DNA of 64,000 nt from an uncultured Eubacteriales bacterium (GCA_900314565.1 OMVU01000004.1:1-64000); one strand, 5' to 3'; counted from the stretch's first letter, positions 41,953-51,962 are shown. Numbers and translations: made by a program. The notes: generated from the sequence alone by a model not told the origin.

Positions 41953-44928
41953 TCAATTTTCTTCCAGGATCCCTTTGAGCTCCTCACCCAGATTCGTCCC
42001 GATCTTCTGTATCTTTCCGTTCTCCCCGGCGACGTACGTGGTCTTCATTTCCCTCTCCGCCTCCTTCACTTCCTCAAGGAAGTTCTGGGCGGACAGCCTG
42101 AGCGCGCCCGCGCCGTAAATGATGACCTGCTCGACCGCATCCGACGTCGCGACCGTGACGCGGTACTGGCGGCTCAGCTCATGGGCCGCCCGCTCAATAT
42201 ACAGATCGGCGGTCTCAGCCTCCCTCGTAAAGATGACGTCAATATTGTGGTGACGGTAGACCCACTCCTGCCCTCCGGCGACCTTGTAGGCGTCGAACAC
42301 GCAGATGACGTTACGCTTCACATAGCCCGCATAGTTCGACAGGATCTCGAGAAGACGGTCCCGCGCGGCCTTCATGTCCCCGGAAGCCAGCTTCCGAAGC
42401 TCCTCCCAGGCGAAAATTATATTATATCCGTCCACGAGAAGATATTCCTTATCCGGCTGCTTTTTCTGCTTTCTGTATTTCGGTGCAGGTTCTGCGGTGA
42501 CCTTTTTCGGCGACGCCTGCGCCATCAGGCTCCGGTCTTTGATCGGTCCGTATGTGCGCTCGAAGATGGCCATGAGCTCCCCTTCGGCAGCAAAACGATC
42601 CGCCTCCCGCTCCTTAAAGCTCCGCTCGTCCGGGCCTGTCTTTTTTGCGGCAGCGCGTCTTCCCTCCGCGCCCCGGTAACCGGCTTCCATCATATCGTCA
42701 TCCGGGGTCCCCGGTCTGTCATCTGATTCCTCTTTCTCAAAAAATGAACTCCCGGCGCCCGCTCTCGACACCTGATTTTTCCCGCCGGCCGGGCCGGTAA
42801 ATGCAGCCCCTTCGCGCCATCCGGTGTCGACATGCATATACTCGCGGACTTCGTACCAGGGGACGATGACGCCCGCTCCGTGCGAACAGAAGACAGAGGA
42901 GGCAGGATTTCTCTTGTCACTGTCCGGATCATAGCCGATCTCTTCGATCACCGCGTCCGGATCCTTACACGGACGGTATCCCCCCATCTCCGTCAGGAGG
43001 TGTCCCTGGCCTTTCGTGTAGGCGGAGAGCGTCTCCGCGTAGTCTCCGAATACGCTGACCGGCGCCTCGCCTGTCAGGATCGCGTTGTCACCGGAAAAAT
43101 CAGGCTGTGAGAAGGAGGCTCCCATTTGCTGCAGGTCCGCGAGCGCCCGTCCGAGCGCCGTGCCCGGCAATTCCATTCGGAAGCTGTAAAATGGCTCGAG
43201 AAGAATATTTTCCGCCATCATGAGACCCTGCCGGACAGCCCGGTAGGTCGCCTGACGGAAGTCGCCTCCCTCTGTATGCTTTTCGTGAGCGCGTCCGCCG
43301 ATCAGCGTGATCTTCATGTCCGTGATCTCGGATCCGGTGAGAACACCTCTGTGCTTTCTTTCCCGCAGATGCGTGAGGACCAGCCGCTGCCAGTTCTTCG
43401 CCAGCGTGTCCACCGTGCACATGCTCTCAAAGACAAGCCCGCTGCCCGGTTCACCCGGTTCGAGCAGAAGATGGACCTCCGCGTAGTGGCGGAGCGGCTC
43501 AAAGTGCCCGACGCCCTCCACCGGCCTCCTGATCGTCTCCTTGTAGATGATGGAAGGTCTCCCGTAATTGATCTCCAGACCGAACCGCTGCATGGCAAGG
43601 TTCTTCAGGATCTCTCTCTGGATCTCTCCCATGAGGCTGACCGTGATTTCCTTCTTCCGCTCGTTGTAGCGGACGGACAGCATGGGTTCCTCCTCCTCAA
43701 GGATGCAGAGATCCCGGTAGGCCCGATAGGGATCTGTCCCCTGCGGAAGCAGGATCTGCCAGGTGAGGATCGGAACGACGAGACCTGCATTATCTGTCTG
43801 CGCAGCACCGAGGCCCTGCCCTGCATACGTGTCCGTCAGGCCGCAGACCGCGACGACGCTTCCCGCTTCCGCCTCCGGGAGTGCAGTGAATTTTTCTCCC
43901 GAGTACAGGCGTATCTGTGTAATTTTTTCATTTTTCTCGTTCGAATCCGTCTCCTCCGGGCTTTCATCGCTCCCGGAAATGAAATTCTCTCCGCGCCCCG
44001 AGTACGACAGTACGTCGCGGACTTTGAGACTGCCGCCTGTGATCTTCATCCATGTAAGGCGCTCCCGCCCGTCGCGTGTGATCTTGAAGACGCGGGCTGA
44101 AAACTCGTCGGAAAAATGAGCCGGGGCCGCGCATGCGTCAAGGCAGGCAAGCAGCCGGTCGACACCGTTCATGCGGAGCGCGGAGCCTGTGAGAACAGGG
44201 AAAAGCTTCCTCTCCGCGATCAGCTTTCTGATATCGCCCCAGGTGATTTCCCGGCCGTCCATGTAGGCGTCGAGGAGCTCCTCGTCGCAGAGCGCGATGG
44301 ATTCCGCGGTGTCCGCGTCGATCGCGGGACCGTCCTCACTGCCTCCTGCCGCGGAGCTTTTTGCGTCGAACGCACTCCCGCCCTTCTCTGAAAATTCACC
44401 GGCACTGCTGTCCGGGTACGGGATCCTGTCAAAATCAACTGCGTTTCCGCCGAGCTTTTCCTGGATCTCCGCAAAGACTTCCGCTCTGCGGCTCTCTCCC
44501 TCCCCGATCGCCTCCATCTGGTCCATCTTATTGACAAAAATGACCGTCGGGACGCCGTAGTGTTCAAGAAGGCTCCACAGCATGCGGACCTGGGCGTTTA
44601 CGCCGTCCGCCGCGCTGATCACAAGGACAGCCAGGTCCAGGACCTGCAGTGTCCGTTCCATCTCCGGTGAAAAATCAGCGTGTCCCGGGGTGTCGAGCAG
44701 CGTATACATGCGCTCGGTGCCGTCGGCAAGCGTCCGCTCGAACTGCGCCTGCTTGCTGAAGATCGTGATGCCGCGGGCGCGCTCCATCTCGTCCGTGTCC
44801 AGGAAGGCATCACGGTTGTCGACGCGGCCCATTTTCCGGATGCTTCCGCCGAGATAGAGAAGGCCTTCCGATAGTGTTGTCTTTCCGGCATCCACGTGCG
44901 CGCAGATCCCTATAATTAAATGATTCAT
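41953..44928 (-). CDS. TetM-like ribosomal-protection-type GTPase fused to a YacP/Rae1-type NYN nuclease domain
   Basis: 991 residues. The N-terminal ~680 form an EF-G/TetM-like translational GTPase: G1 AHVDAGKTTLSEG, ARGITIF, DTPGHADFSPEMERTL, NKMDQ and late domains (GRPSIIYKETIRRP). There is a Ser/Gly/Asp-rich insert near 165-205. A linker rich in charged residues (about 725-825) leads to a NYN domain: LLVDGYNIIFAWEELRK near 830, CVFDAYKV, ETADLYIERAAHEL and VATSDAVEQ, the acidic active-site set of YacP/Rae1, the ribosome A-site mRNA endonuclease. The fusion suggests a factor that opens or clears the A site and can cut mRNA there. It may not confer drug resistance. It is upstream of tex on the same strand. 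Confidence 0.87.
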   Translation of the reverse strand: MNHLIIGICAHVDAGKTTLSEGLLYLGGSIRKMGRVDNRDAFLDTDEMERARGITIFSKQAQFERTLADGTERMYTLLDTPGHADFSPEMERTLQVLDLAVLVISAADGVNAQVRMLWSLLEHYGVPTVIFVNKMDQMEAIGEGESRRAEVFAEIQEKLGGNAVDFDRIPYPDSSAGEFSEKGGSAFDAKSSAAGGSEDGPAIDADTAESIALCDEELLDAYMDGREITWGDIRKLIAERKLFPVLTGSALRMNGVDRLLACLDACAAPAHFSDEFSARVFKITRDGRERLTWMKITGGSLKVRDVLSYSGRGENFISGSDESPEETDSNEKNEKITQIRLYSGEKFTALPEAEAGSVVAVCGLTDTYAGQGLGAAQTDNAGLVVPILTWQILLPQGTDPYRAYRDLCILEEEEPMLSVRYNERKKEITVSLMGEIQREILKNLAMQRFGLEINYGRPSIIYKETIRRPVEGVGHFEPLRHYAEVHLLLEPGEPGSGLVFESMCTVDTLAKNWQRLVLTHLRERKHRGVLTGSEITDMKITLIGGRAHEKHTEGGDFRQATYRAVRQGLMMAENILLEPFYSFRMELPGTALGRALADLQQMGASFSQPDFSGDNAILTGEAPVSVFGDYAETLSAYTKGQGHLLTEMGGYRPCKDPDAVIEEIGYDPDSDKRNPASSVFCSHGAGVIVPWYEVREYMHVDTGWREGAAFTGPAGGKNQVSRAGAGSSFFEKEESDDRPGTPDDDMMEAGYRGAEGRRAAAKKTGPDERSFKEREADRFAAEGELMAIFERTYGPIKDRSLMAQASPKKVTAEPAPKYRKQKKQPDKEYLLVDGYNIIFAWEELRKLASGDMKAARDRLLEILSNYAGYVKRNVICVFDAYKVAGGQEWVYRHHNIDVIFTREAETADLYIERAAHELSRQYRVTVATSDAVEQVIIYGAGALRLSAQNFLEEVKEAEREMKTTYVAGENGKIQKIGTNLGEELKGILEEN

Positions 44929-45206
44929 ATAAAATTTCCTTACTGACAGCTTCCCACATGCATGAACGCAGCAGCGACCGGGGTTCAGGACTCCGGATGT
45001 GGGAGGTTCCTATTACTGAATTCAAGAACGCCTCGGCGGACTTCCCCGCCTTGCATTATAATAATTCCTGGTGTCGTTCCTTGCAACCGATTATATCAGT
45101 GAGGCAATTCCCATGAAGCACAGACTGTCGCAATTGCATGAGTTTATTCAATAAGACGTTTGCGGAACTCCCGGCGAAATGGAATACTATGCATATTCAA
45201 ACGGAC
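44929..45206. other. Intergenic region with repeat fragments
   Basis: About 280 nt without a gene between the GH13 terminator and the TetM-like gene. It contains a partial family B hairpin (45021-45040) and one reversed family A arm (45102-45137: AATTCCCATGAAGCACAGAC...). A degraded second arm (GCGAAATGGAAT...ATTCAAACGG) runs to about 45204. The copy is eroded compared with 61596-61707. Confidence 0.55.
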
Positions 45207-45241
45207 AAAAACAGGGCTGTCACAGTTCACTGCAACAGCCC
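45207..45241 (-). terminator. Terminator of the maltodextrin operon
   Basis: On the minus strand GGGCTGT, inner CAGT/ACTG pairing and ACAGCCC form a stem followed by TGTTTTT. It lies 26 nt after the GH13 stop and closes the operon. Confidence 0.85.
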
Positions 45242-45267
45242 CGTCAAGGCAATACACCGACATCTTC

Positions 45268-47016
45268 TCAGTCTGCCGTACCGTCCAGTTTAAACACGGC
45301 AATACTGTAACCGGGCATCGTAAGCACACCCTGCTCATACGTGATGTTCTCCTCACCGGTATTCAGCACCGCGGCCGGCGTAACACCGGCGCCGTCCGCG
45401 CCATTCACCGGAACGATTCCCGTCAGATCCTTCACCGCTGTCTCCGCGCGCAGATTCATCACGATCAGCAGATCGTCATACACCCCGCCGCCGGCTGTTC
45501 CGTTCTCCGGGCTTTTCCTCAGGAAAGCAGCCACGCTGTCATCACTGACGGAATCCACTCCCTCGGTCACGCCTCTGGCGATTGCCGGGAATGCATTTCT
45601 CACGCGAATGACCTCCCTGAACCACGTCAGAAGCGACAGATCATCCTGCCTCTGCTCTGCTGCGGACGGGAACTTCATCGGCATTTCATCCATGTCCGGC
45701 GGGCCCGCACACATGTCCGGATCATCCGGATCATCGCTCCAGTACATCGGAGCGCGCTTGTTCTCATCTTTACCGGCCCCTTTCATACCGATCTCCTCAC
45801 CGTAATAGACAAATGAGTTGCCGGTCATGAACAGGCTCATCGCATAGGCCATCTTCGTGACGGGGCCGTCATCGGCTCCATAATAGCCTGCGCTCCTGCC
45901 CATATCATGATTCGTATAGAACGGTGCGTCCACATAGGCCGGGTTCTTTCCGGCGTATGCCTCCTCGGCCAGCAGCATTCCTTTCACGTAATCCGAAGCC
46001 TTATAAGTGCCGTTTATGATGTTTGCAATGAACCCGTCATTTCCGCTGAACGGAAAGTCGAACAGTGAATCGATCCCACTCCCGTAGAGCTCGGCAATCG
46101 TATTCCGATCCGTCCACGCTTCTCCGACAAAATAGCAGTCGGCACTGATTTCCCTGCCTGCCTCCGTGAGGAACCGCAGGAACTCTATGTTGGCCTCCGT
46201 ATTTCCCTCAAAATAATGCGTCACTGCATCCAGCCGGAACCCGGCAGCGCCTTTCCCCAGCCAGAAAGCCAGAATATTCCGGATTTCCCCTCTCACAGCC
46301 TCGCTCGAAAGGTTGAGGTCCGGCATTTCAGACCAGAATCTTGCCTCGTAGTACCATTCGGTGCCCTCAAGAGGCGCATAGCCGTCGGCAGGCTGTCTGG
46401 AAAAATTATAGTAGTTAAAATACGGACACGCAGACGGATCCGGCTCCGCCCCGGAGGGCAGTTTGCGCAGATAATCCGACGCGGCCAAAAACCATGCATT
46501 TTCATCCGAAGTATGATTGAGCACGAGATCCATATACACGCGGATCCCCCGCTCACTGCACGCTTTCAGCAAGGCTTCACAGTCCTCCATTGTTCCGAAC
46601 GCCGGATCGATCGCGTAATAGTCATCCACATCATACTTGTGATAGGTCGACGACGGATGCACGGGCGTCAGCCAGATCGCGTCAAAACCCAGATCTTCTA
46701 TATAATCCAATTTGGACCGGATGCCGTTCAGGTCTCCGATCCCGTCCCCGTTCGAGTCGCAGAACGAATACACAAAGATCTCATAGGTCGTACGATAGTT
46801 GTCATCTGTCTGCGTCCGCACAAGGTCTTTGTTATAGTCCAGCATCTGGACATGAGAAGCAGCGGGCTTACTGCCGCCCGCTGCATTACTCCCGTCAGAA
46901 GAGACAGCCGGTCTGTCCTCGCCCGTTGCCTGCTCTTTCTTCTGACTTTGGCTGCATCCTGTGATACACAGCATCGCGCACAGGATCATGCATATGATTT
47001 TCTGTATTCTTCTCAT
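45268..47016 (-). CDS. GH13 alpha-amylase-family lipoprotein
   Basis: 582 residues. The signal peptide ends at a lipobox (LCITGC; Cys near residue 20), so it is anchored outside the membrane. The GH13 barrel shows AIWLTPVHPSSTYHKYDVDDY near 110, DLVLNHTSD, GFRLDAVTHYF with the nucleophile Asp, FVGEAW with the acid Glu, and YTNHDMGRS with the third Asp. It would cut alpha-glucans or maltodextrins for the transporter encoded upstream. ATG 47016 (MRRIQKII) has GGAGAGA before it; in-frame codons further upstream lie in the permease gene. It is last in the operon. Confidence 0.92.
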   Translation of the reverse strand: MRRIQKIICMILCAMLCITGCSQSQKKEQATGEDRPAVSSDGSNAAGGSKPAASHVQMLDYNKDLVRTQTDDNYRTTYEIFVYSFCDSNGDGIGDLNGIRSKLDYIEDLGFDAIWLTPVHPSSTYHKYDVDDYYAIDPAFGTMEDCEALLKACSERGIRVYMDLVLNHTSDENAWFLAASDYLRKLPSGAEPDPSACPYFNYYNFSRQPADGYAPLEGTEWYYEARFWSEMPDLNLSSEAVRGEIRNILAFWLGKGAAGFRLDAVTHYFEGNTEANIEFLRFLTEAGREISADCYFVGEAWTDRNTIAELYGSGIDSLFDFPFSGNDGFIANIINGTYKASDYVKGMLLAEEAYAGKNPAYVDAPFYTNHDMGRSAGYYGADDGPVTKMAYAMSLFMTGNSFVYYGEEIGMKGAGKDENKRAPMYWSDDPDDPDMCAGPPDMDEMPMKFPSAAEQRQDDLSLLTWFREVIRVRNAFPAIARGVTEGVDSVSDDSVAAFLRKSPENGTAGGGVYDDLLIVMNLRAETAVKDLTGIVPVNGADGAGVTPAAVLNTGEENITYEQGVLTMPGYSIAVFKLDGTAD

Positions 47017-47062
47017 CCCGATATCTCTCCGATATGCGCAGAATAAGGTACTGCTCTTACGC

Positions 47063-47938
47063 TTATCCCTTGACCGCTCCCGACATGCCCTCGACATAGA
47101 ACCTCTGCAGATAGAGGAACAGTATGGCGATCGGCACGGAAATCAGCACCGCGCCTGCGGCGAAGCAGGTGTACCACTGATAGATGTATTCCTTCTGCAG
47201 CATGTTCCACAGACCGATGGCGACCGTGAACTGGTCGGAATTCGCCCTGCACAGAACCTTTGCAAAGATGAAATCTACCCAGGGCGCAATGAACGAGGTC
47301 ATGATGGTGTAGATGATGATCGGTTTGGACAGCGGCATTGTGATCTTGGTAAAGATCTGCCACCGTGTAGCCCCGTCGATGACTGCCGCCTCGTCGATGG
47401 CTTTGGGGATCGTGTCGAAAAAGCCCTTCGATATCTGGAATCCCAGACCGGTACACGCGCTGTAGACGATGATCAGTCCGAACCGGATGGAGGCTCCCTC
47501 CGTAAGGCCCATCGCCTTTAAAATGAAATACTGCGCGATCATTGTCATGAAGCCCGGGAACAGTCCCAGGATCATCGCCATATTCATGTACGGCTTACGC
47601 ATTTTGAACCGCATTCGGCTGAGGGAATATGACACGGACAGCACAAAGGATGTGCTGATACAGCAGCTGCAGATTGCAATGATCAGTGTATTTTTGAACA
47701 TTCTCGGGAAGTTCAGAACATTCTTGTCCGTCAGGAGCTTCACGTAATTTTGGATAGTGTAGCTTTTCGGCAGGAACGTGTTGGTGTATGCACCCGGCTC
47801 TGCCCGGAAACTGGTAAGGACGATCCACACAATGGGCATGACCCAGATCAGTGCCAGCACAGCCAGTAAAACATGTACGAGAAAGTTTATGATCCTCTTT
47901 CTGGGACTCCGACTGTTTTCCTGATGTTTCTTTTCCAT
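47063..47938 (-). CDS. Maltodextrin ABC permease, MalG/MdxG-like
   Basis: 291 residues with six helices, starting MEKKHQENSRSPRKRIINF. The EAA-type loop is in EAAVIDGATRWQIFTKITMPLSKP near residue 200, where the ATPase docks. The C-terminus YVEGMSGAVKG is typical of MalG. It overlaps the MalF-like start region by one base. No MalK-like ATPase is encoded nearby, so a shared ATPase (MsmK/MsmX type) elsewhere is expected. Confidence 0.92.
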   Translation of the reverse strand: MEKKHQENSRSPRKRIINFLVHVLLAVLALIWVMPIVWIVLTSFRAEPGAYTNTFLPKSYTIQNYVKLLTDKNVLNFPRMFKNTLIIAICSCCISTSFVLSVSYSLSRMRFKMRKPYMNMAMILGLFPGFMTMIAQYFILKAMGLTEGASIRFGLIIVYSACTGLGFQISKGFFDTIPKAIDEAAVIDGATRWQIFTKITMPLSKPIIIYTIMTSFIAPWVDFIFAKVLCRANSDQFTVAIGLWNMLQKEYIYQWYTCFAAGAVLISVPIAILFLYLQRFYVEGMSGAVKG

Positions 47939-49284
47939 TACATGAACGCCTCCTCGTTTTTATAGGAACTGGAATTCCTGTATGTAGTCAGTGTGATGAC
48001 AGTCAGTATGACGAAGGTCATAATACCGATCACAGCGCCGAGGTTATAATACTGCTGATCAATCGTCAACTTGTAGAGCCAGGTCACGAGCAGGTCGGTC
48101 TGACCTGCGGTATCGCCGACATACGTAGGACCACCGCCCGACAGAAGATAGATGACATTGAAGTTATTGATATTGCCTACGAAGCTGGCAATCAGATACG
48201 GCATCGTAACAAAAAGCATGTAAGGAAGCGTTATCTTGAAGAATATTGTCGCCGGACCTGCGCCGTCCATTTTGGCGGCTTCATAAAGGTCTTCGGGGAT
48301 ATTCTGCAGAATACCGGTCACCTGCAGTATCGTATACGGAATACCGACCCACAGGTTGATCACGATGATCGTGACCCTGGCAAGCATGGCATTGGTCCAG
48401 AACGGAATCGATTCTTTTATGAGCCCCAGATTCTTGAGGAGTACATTAACGGCACCCGACGGCTGCAGCATGATGTTCATGATCATCAGCGAAACGAACT
48501 GGGGAACAGCGATGGAGAGCACAAAACAGAATCTCCAGAACGATTTCCATTTCGTTTCCTTCCTGTTGATGATCATGGCCAGAATCATACCGAGAATATA
48601 ATTCAGGAATGTCGCAAAAACCGCCCATATGATCGTCCAGGCGAGTACGTGCCAGAACTGGCGGCCGATATTGCCGTTCATATTGAGCACTCTCTGGAAC
48701 TGATGCAGGCCGTCCCAGTCGAACAGGACCAGATGCTCATCTTCCTTGGAATACGTCGTGAACGCCATCGTGATCATGTAGACCAGCGGTACGATATTGA
48801 AAATTAAAATACCGATGCAGGGAAGTGCCATCAGCGTAATATGAAGGTTGCCGTCGAACAGGTTCTTCACATCCTTGCCAAGGCTCGGTACCGTCTCTCC
48901 TTTTTCGATCATCTTCTGGAGCTTGTAGGAATGCTGAAGCTGCAGGATCCAGAGGGCAATGAACCCTGCAATCACAAAACATGTGACCACACCGGCGAGA
49001 AGGATCTGCTGCGAATTGTCGCCGGTCGAATACTCATAGATCTGCTTGGCTTCGTTCCAGACCTTGCCCTGCGCTTCCGTACCAAGGCTCAACATCATGC
49101 TCAGATTATGAAAGCCTGTTGTGACCATAAACCCCAGGAATGCGATTTCCATGAGTAAGACGACAGCGCCTTTTATGATCTGCCGATGTCCTGCAATTCC
49201 CACTCCCATAAGAACAGCAGAAAGTTTTGTAAAAAGATCACCCTTTAGCAATGCATTTTTTACGGTAATGCGATCTTCGTTCAT
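47938..49284 (-). CDS. Maltodextrin ABC permease, MalF/MdxF-like
   Basis: 448 residues with about eight helices. The N-terminal part has two extra helices and a short extracytoplasmic loop, and the EAA loop is YEAAKMDGAGPATIFFKITLPY near 345. The late YKLTIDQQYYNLGAVIGIM is typical of Gram-positive MdxF. It pairs with the next gene to form the membrane pore. A strong hairpin lies in the gap upstream between it and the binding-protein gene. Confidence 0.93.
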   Translation of the reverse strand: MNEDRITVKNALLKGDLFTKLSAVLMGVGIAGHRQIIKGAVVLLMEIAFLGFMVTTGFHNLSMMLSLGTEAQGKVWNEAKQIYEYSTGDNSQQILLAGVVTCFVIAGFIALWILQLQHSYKLQKMIEKGETVPSLGKDVKNLFDGNLHITLMALPCIGILIFNIVPLVYMITMAFTTYSKEDEHLVLFDWDGLHQFQRVLNMNGNIGRQFWHVLAWTIIWAVFATFLNYILGMILAMIINRKETKWKSFWRFCFVLSIAVPQFVSLMIMNIMLQPSGAVNVLLKNLGLIKESIPFWTNAMLARVTIIVINLWVGIPYTILQVTGILQNIPEDLYEAAKMDGAGPATIFFKITLPYMLFVTMPYLIASFVGNINNFNVIYLLSGGGPTYVGDTAGQTDLLVTWLYKLTIDQQYYNLGAVIGIMTFVILTVITLTTYRNSSSYKNEEAFM

Positions 49285-49316
49285 GAAAGATTACCTCCCG
49301 ACAGAGTAAATAACAG

Positions 49317-49338
49317 GCGGCCGGTTGCTGCCGGCCGC
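49317..49338 (-). promoter_or_regulatory. Hairpin between binding-protein and permease genes
   Basis: GCGGCCGG, a 6-nt loop and CCGGCCGC form a very GC-rich 8-bp stem with no T run, in the 191-nt gap. In many sugar operons such a hairpin protects the 3' end of the binding-protein message and so raises its level over the permeases; this is inferred by analogy. Confidence 0.6.
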
Positions 49339-49475
49339 AAAGATGCGCAGGGATTCGGTCTGGAAGACGTCAGCTGACGCTGACCCGAACCCCGCGCAAA
49401 GTCCGGCGCGGTTCATTCCGTTCGTCAGCACGGTCCGCGTTCCCCGATTGATCTGATTCAAATGACAGAGCTGTC

Positions 49476-50735
49476 TTACTGTACTGCAGAGGTATTCATC
49501 GATGTGTTCATCGATTCTGTCTTATCTGCGGCATTGTCATGTGTCACAGTGCCGGACACGAGCTCTTTGCCCATGGATTCCGCAGGTGTCCAGTAATTGC
49601 CCATGTTCGCCTGAAGCGGCTGTACGATAGAAGCAACAGACATCGTATCCATCTGTGCCTGGGCAAGAGGATCATCGACTTTGACATTGTTGTCGGTAGG
49701 AATGATATTGCGAAGCTCATAGTGAGCCTTCTGTGCATCGGCGCCGCCAAGATATGCTGCCAGAGCAACGGCCACTTCGGGATGCTCTTTGTAAAGTGCG
49801 GTTGCAGGATTCACGCCGACCGCCTTGGAACCTGCAAAAGCCTTCATCTGCTTCAGCTCCCCATTGATCGTGATAGACGGTGCCGGTGCAATACCGAGAT
49901 TCTCACCGTATGCGTCAACAGCCTTCTGATAATCCCATGTGCCGGAGAAGAATGCCTTGGCATCAGCGTTTGTTCCTACATCGCCGTTCGAGAAGTTCGG
50001 ATTTGCGACCAGATCTACCAGATAATTGGTCACTGCCACTGCCTTGTCTCCGCTGAAGTCAAAGCCTGCATCGGCGTCACTGCCATCCGCTCCGAACAGT
50101 GTGCATCCGTTTGCCACATAGAAAGCGGCGATATACCAGGAGTTGTCCAGCGGGAAAGCTACCTTGCCCTTTTGGAGCATGGCATCCAGAGACTTAATAT
50201 CCTCATCCGAGAAGACGGACTTATCATAATACATGAACCATGTATTGCCGGTAAACGGGAATCCGTAAACAGAACCGTTATAGGTCACGGTATTCACTGT
50301 GGTCTCGGAACTGTTGGCTTTCATGTTCTCGACACTGGTGCCGCCGAGCTCGGCGAGACCGCCGGTCTTGAGCAGATCCGGAATCTGGTCATTTGCAAAC
50401 AGATATACATCTGCACCGACGCTGGGGTCCGTTCCGATATTCGTCTTCGCGTCGCCTTCCGAGCAAACGCCATACTTGAAAGTAATGGTCCATTCAGGAT
50501 GTGCTTTTGCAAATGCCTCGCACTGCGTCTGGAGCCACTTTCCGTTGTCATCGGACTGGTCTTCCTGCGGTCCCCAAACCGTGACGGTGGCACTGATCGC
50601 TTCCTTGCTCCCCGAGCCGCCGGATTCACCGCCTCCCGTGCTGCCTCCGCTCGAGCCGCCTGAGCTGCCCCCGCATCCTGCGAGCATGCATATGCACAGT
50701 ACCAACGCCATCATTGTTGCTGCAAGCTTTTTCAT
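49476..50735 (-). CDS. Maltodextrin-binding lipoprotein, MalE/MdxE-like
   Basis: 419 residues. The signal peptide MKKLAATMMALVLCICMLAGC gives a lipobox Cys near residue 21. A Gly/Ser-rich linker and a type-I solute-binding fold follow: ATVTVWGPQEDQSD, YGFPFTGNTWFMYYDKSVF, FFSGTWDYQKAVDAYGENLG and AYLGGADAQKAHYELRNIIP. It captures sugars outside the membrane and hands them to the MalFG pore. ATG 50735 has a GGGAGGAAAC site. A GATCCAA/TTGGATC hairpin (50774-50795) lies in its leader. Confidence 0.92.
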   Translation of the reverse strand: MKKLAATMMALVLCICMLAGCGGSSGGSSGGSTGGGESGGSGSKEAISATVTVWGPQEDQSDDNGKWLQTQCEAFAKAHPEWTITFKYGVCSEGDAKTNIGTDPSVGADVYLFANDQIPDLLKTGGLAELGGTSVENMKANSSETTVNTVTYNGSVYGFPFTGNTWFMYYDKSVFSDEDIKSLDAMLQKGKVAFPLDNSWYIAAFYVANGCTLFGADGSDADAGFDFSGDKAVAVTNYLVDLVANPNFSNGDVGTNADAKAFFSGTWDYQKAVDAYGENLGIAPAPSITINGELKQMKAFAGSKAVGVNPATALYKEHPEVAVALAAYLGGADAQKAHYELRNIIPTDNNVKVDDPLAQAQMDTMSVASIVQPLQANMGNYWTPAESMGKELVSGTVTHDNAADKTESMNTSMNTSAVQ

Positions 50736-50893
50736 GTTGTTTCCTCCCTTAAAAAATAATTTTTTTATATACTGATCCAACAGAAACTTTGGATCTGCTA
50801 CACTTTATTCTCAGTGCGGGAAAACCCGCTTCTGCAAGCGACAGGTAAAACAAATATCCTGCTCATTTCAGCGGCGGGTCTCAATCCCTCTCG

Positions 50894-51916
50894 TCAGGAT
50901 TTCCGGTTCACCGCCACACTCTCTCCTTCTATGTACTCATACGGTACCAGTTCGTGAACGGCTTCACCTCCGTAGCTGAGCCTCATCAGAAGATCATCAA
51001 CACTCTTTTTTGCCAGCCCCGCCGTATCCTGCCGGATCGTGGAGAGCCTTGGAATGGAATAGTTTGCATATGTGAGACCGTCGAAACCGATCACCGAGAC
51101 GTCTTCGGGAACACGCAGGCCGATATCCTTCAGGGCTCTGATCGTACCAAATGCGATCGAATCACTGAGAGCAAAGACCGCCGTCAGGTCCGGCGATCGG
51201 CGGAACAATATCTCCAGCGCTTTGTAGCCGCTCTCCGCCGAATACGAACAGGGCTCATAATCCCTGTCAAAATCAAATAGAATACCGTTTTCACGAAGTG
51301 CTTCAACAGCTCCCAGGATCTTCCCGTTCTTATATTCTCTTCCCGGACCCTCGGGATACCCCCCGAGAATGCCGATCCTTGTGTGGCCCTCAGACAGCAG
51401 TCGATCGACGACATATTTTCCGGCATCAAAATAGTCTGTTGTAAAACTTGACAGATTATCAAAGCCAAAATCCCGGGCATCGTTCGTCACAAGTACACAC
51501 GGCAGATGAATCTGTGAAAAATCATGGCGAGATGCATCGATATACCCTCCCAGGAATATAATACCTTTCGGCTTCAGATACGTTATGATCCGGGCAGCCG
51601 TCTCCACCTCATTGTCTGTTTCACCGATGAACTGGACACTGATATTCTCATCGTACTCTCTCATCTTGATCTGGATTTCTTCCAGTATAGACTCGAAAAA
51701 TACGTTTTTACTGCCGCGTACGATGATGGATACTTCCGAGGAAACACTCTGCTTCAGTTTTCTGGCAATGGAATTCGGCTGATAGCCTCGCTCGCGTATG
51801 ATCTTGCTGATCTTTTCTCTTGCTTCTTCACTGACATCCGCCCGGTTGTTGATTACTCTCGATACCGTACCGATACTGTAGCCGGATATCCGCGCAATGT
51901 CTTTGATTGTCGTCAT
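50894..51916 (-). CDS. LacI-family regulator of the maltodextrin operon
   Basis: 340 residues. The N-terminal HTH is TIKDIARISGYSIGTVSRVINN. The periplasmic-binding-like effector domain includes VIGFDGLTYANYSIPRLSTI near 275, typical of LacI/GalR members such as MalR. It is first in the operon, 158 nt before the binding-protein start, and is likely a maltose-responsive repressor. Two TAAACGTT elements just upstream of it suggest autoregulation. Confidence 0.92.
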   Translation of the reverse strand: MTTIKDIARISGYSIGTVSRVINNRADVSEEAREKISKIIRERGYQPNSIARKLKQSVSSEVSIIVRGSKNVFFESILEEIQIKMREYDENISVQFIGETDNEVETAARIITYLKPKGIIFLGGYIDASRHDFSQIHLPCVLVTNDARDFGFDNLSSFTTDYFDAGKYVVDRLLSEGHTRIGILGGYPEGPGREYKNGKILGAVEALRENGILFDFDRDYEPCSYSAESGYKALEILFRRSPDLTAVFALSDSIAFGTIRALKDIGLRVPEDVSVIGFDGLTYANYSIPRLSTIRQDTAGLAKKSVDDLLMRLSYGGEAVHELVPYEYIEGESVAVNRKS

Positions 51917-51962
51917 GCTTTCACCTTATCGGTATTGCCCGCATACCTTTCCCAGCCTTCCA

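Noticed and set aside
41269-42726. 485-codon plus-strand open frame across tex and the TetM-like gene
   Set aside because: It runs antisense over two conserved genes and their junction; no recognisable protein.
41953-44928. Acquired tetracycline resistance gene on a mobile element
   Set aside because: No transfer genes or leader peptide are nearby, composition matches the neighbouring housekeeping genes, and the C-terminal nuclease domain is absent from TetM.
51359-51365. Six-C runs in the LacI gene and the TetM-like gene (near 42979) as further phase switches
   Set aside because: Six bases is short for slippage, the frames are intact, and the context lacks the Gn-TAC pattern at 8-9 bases.
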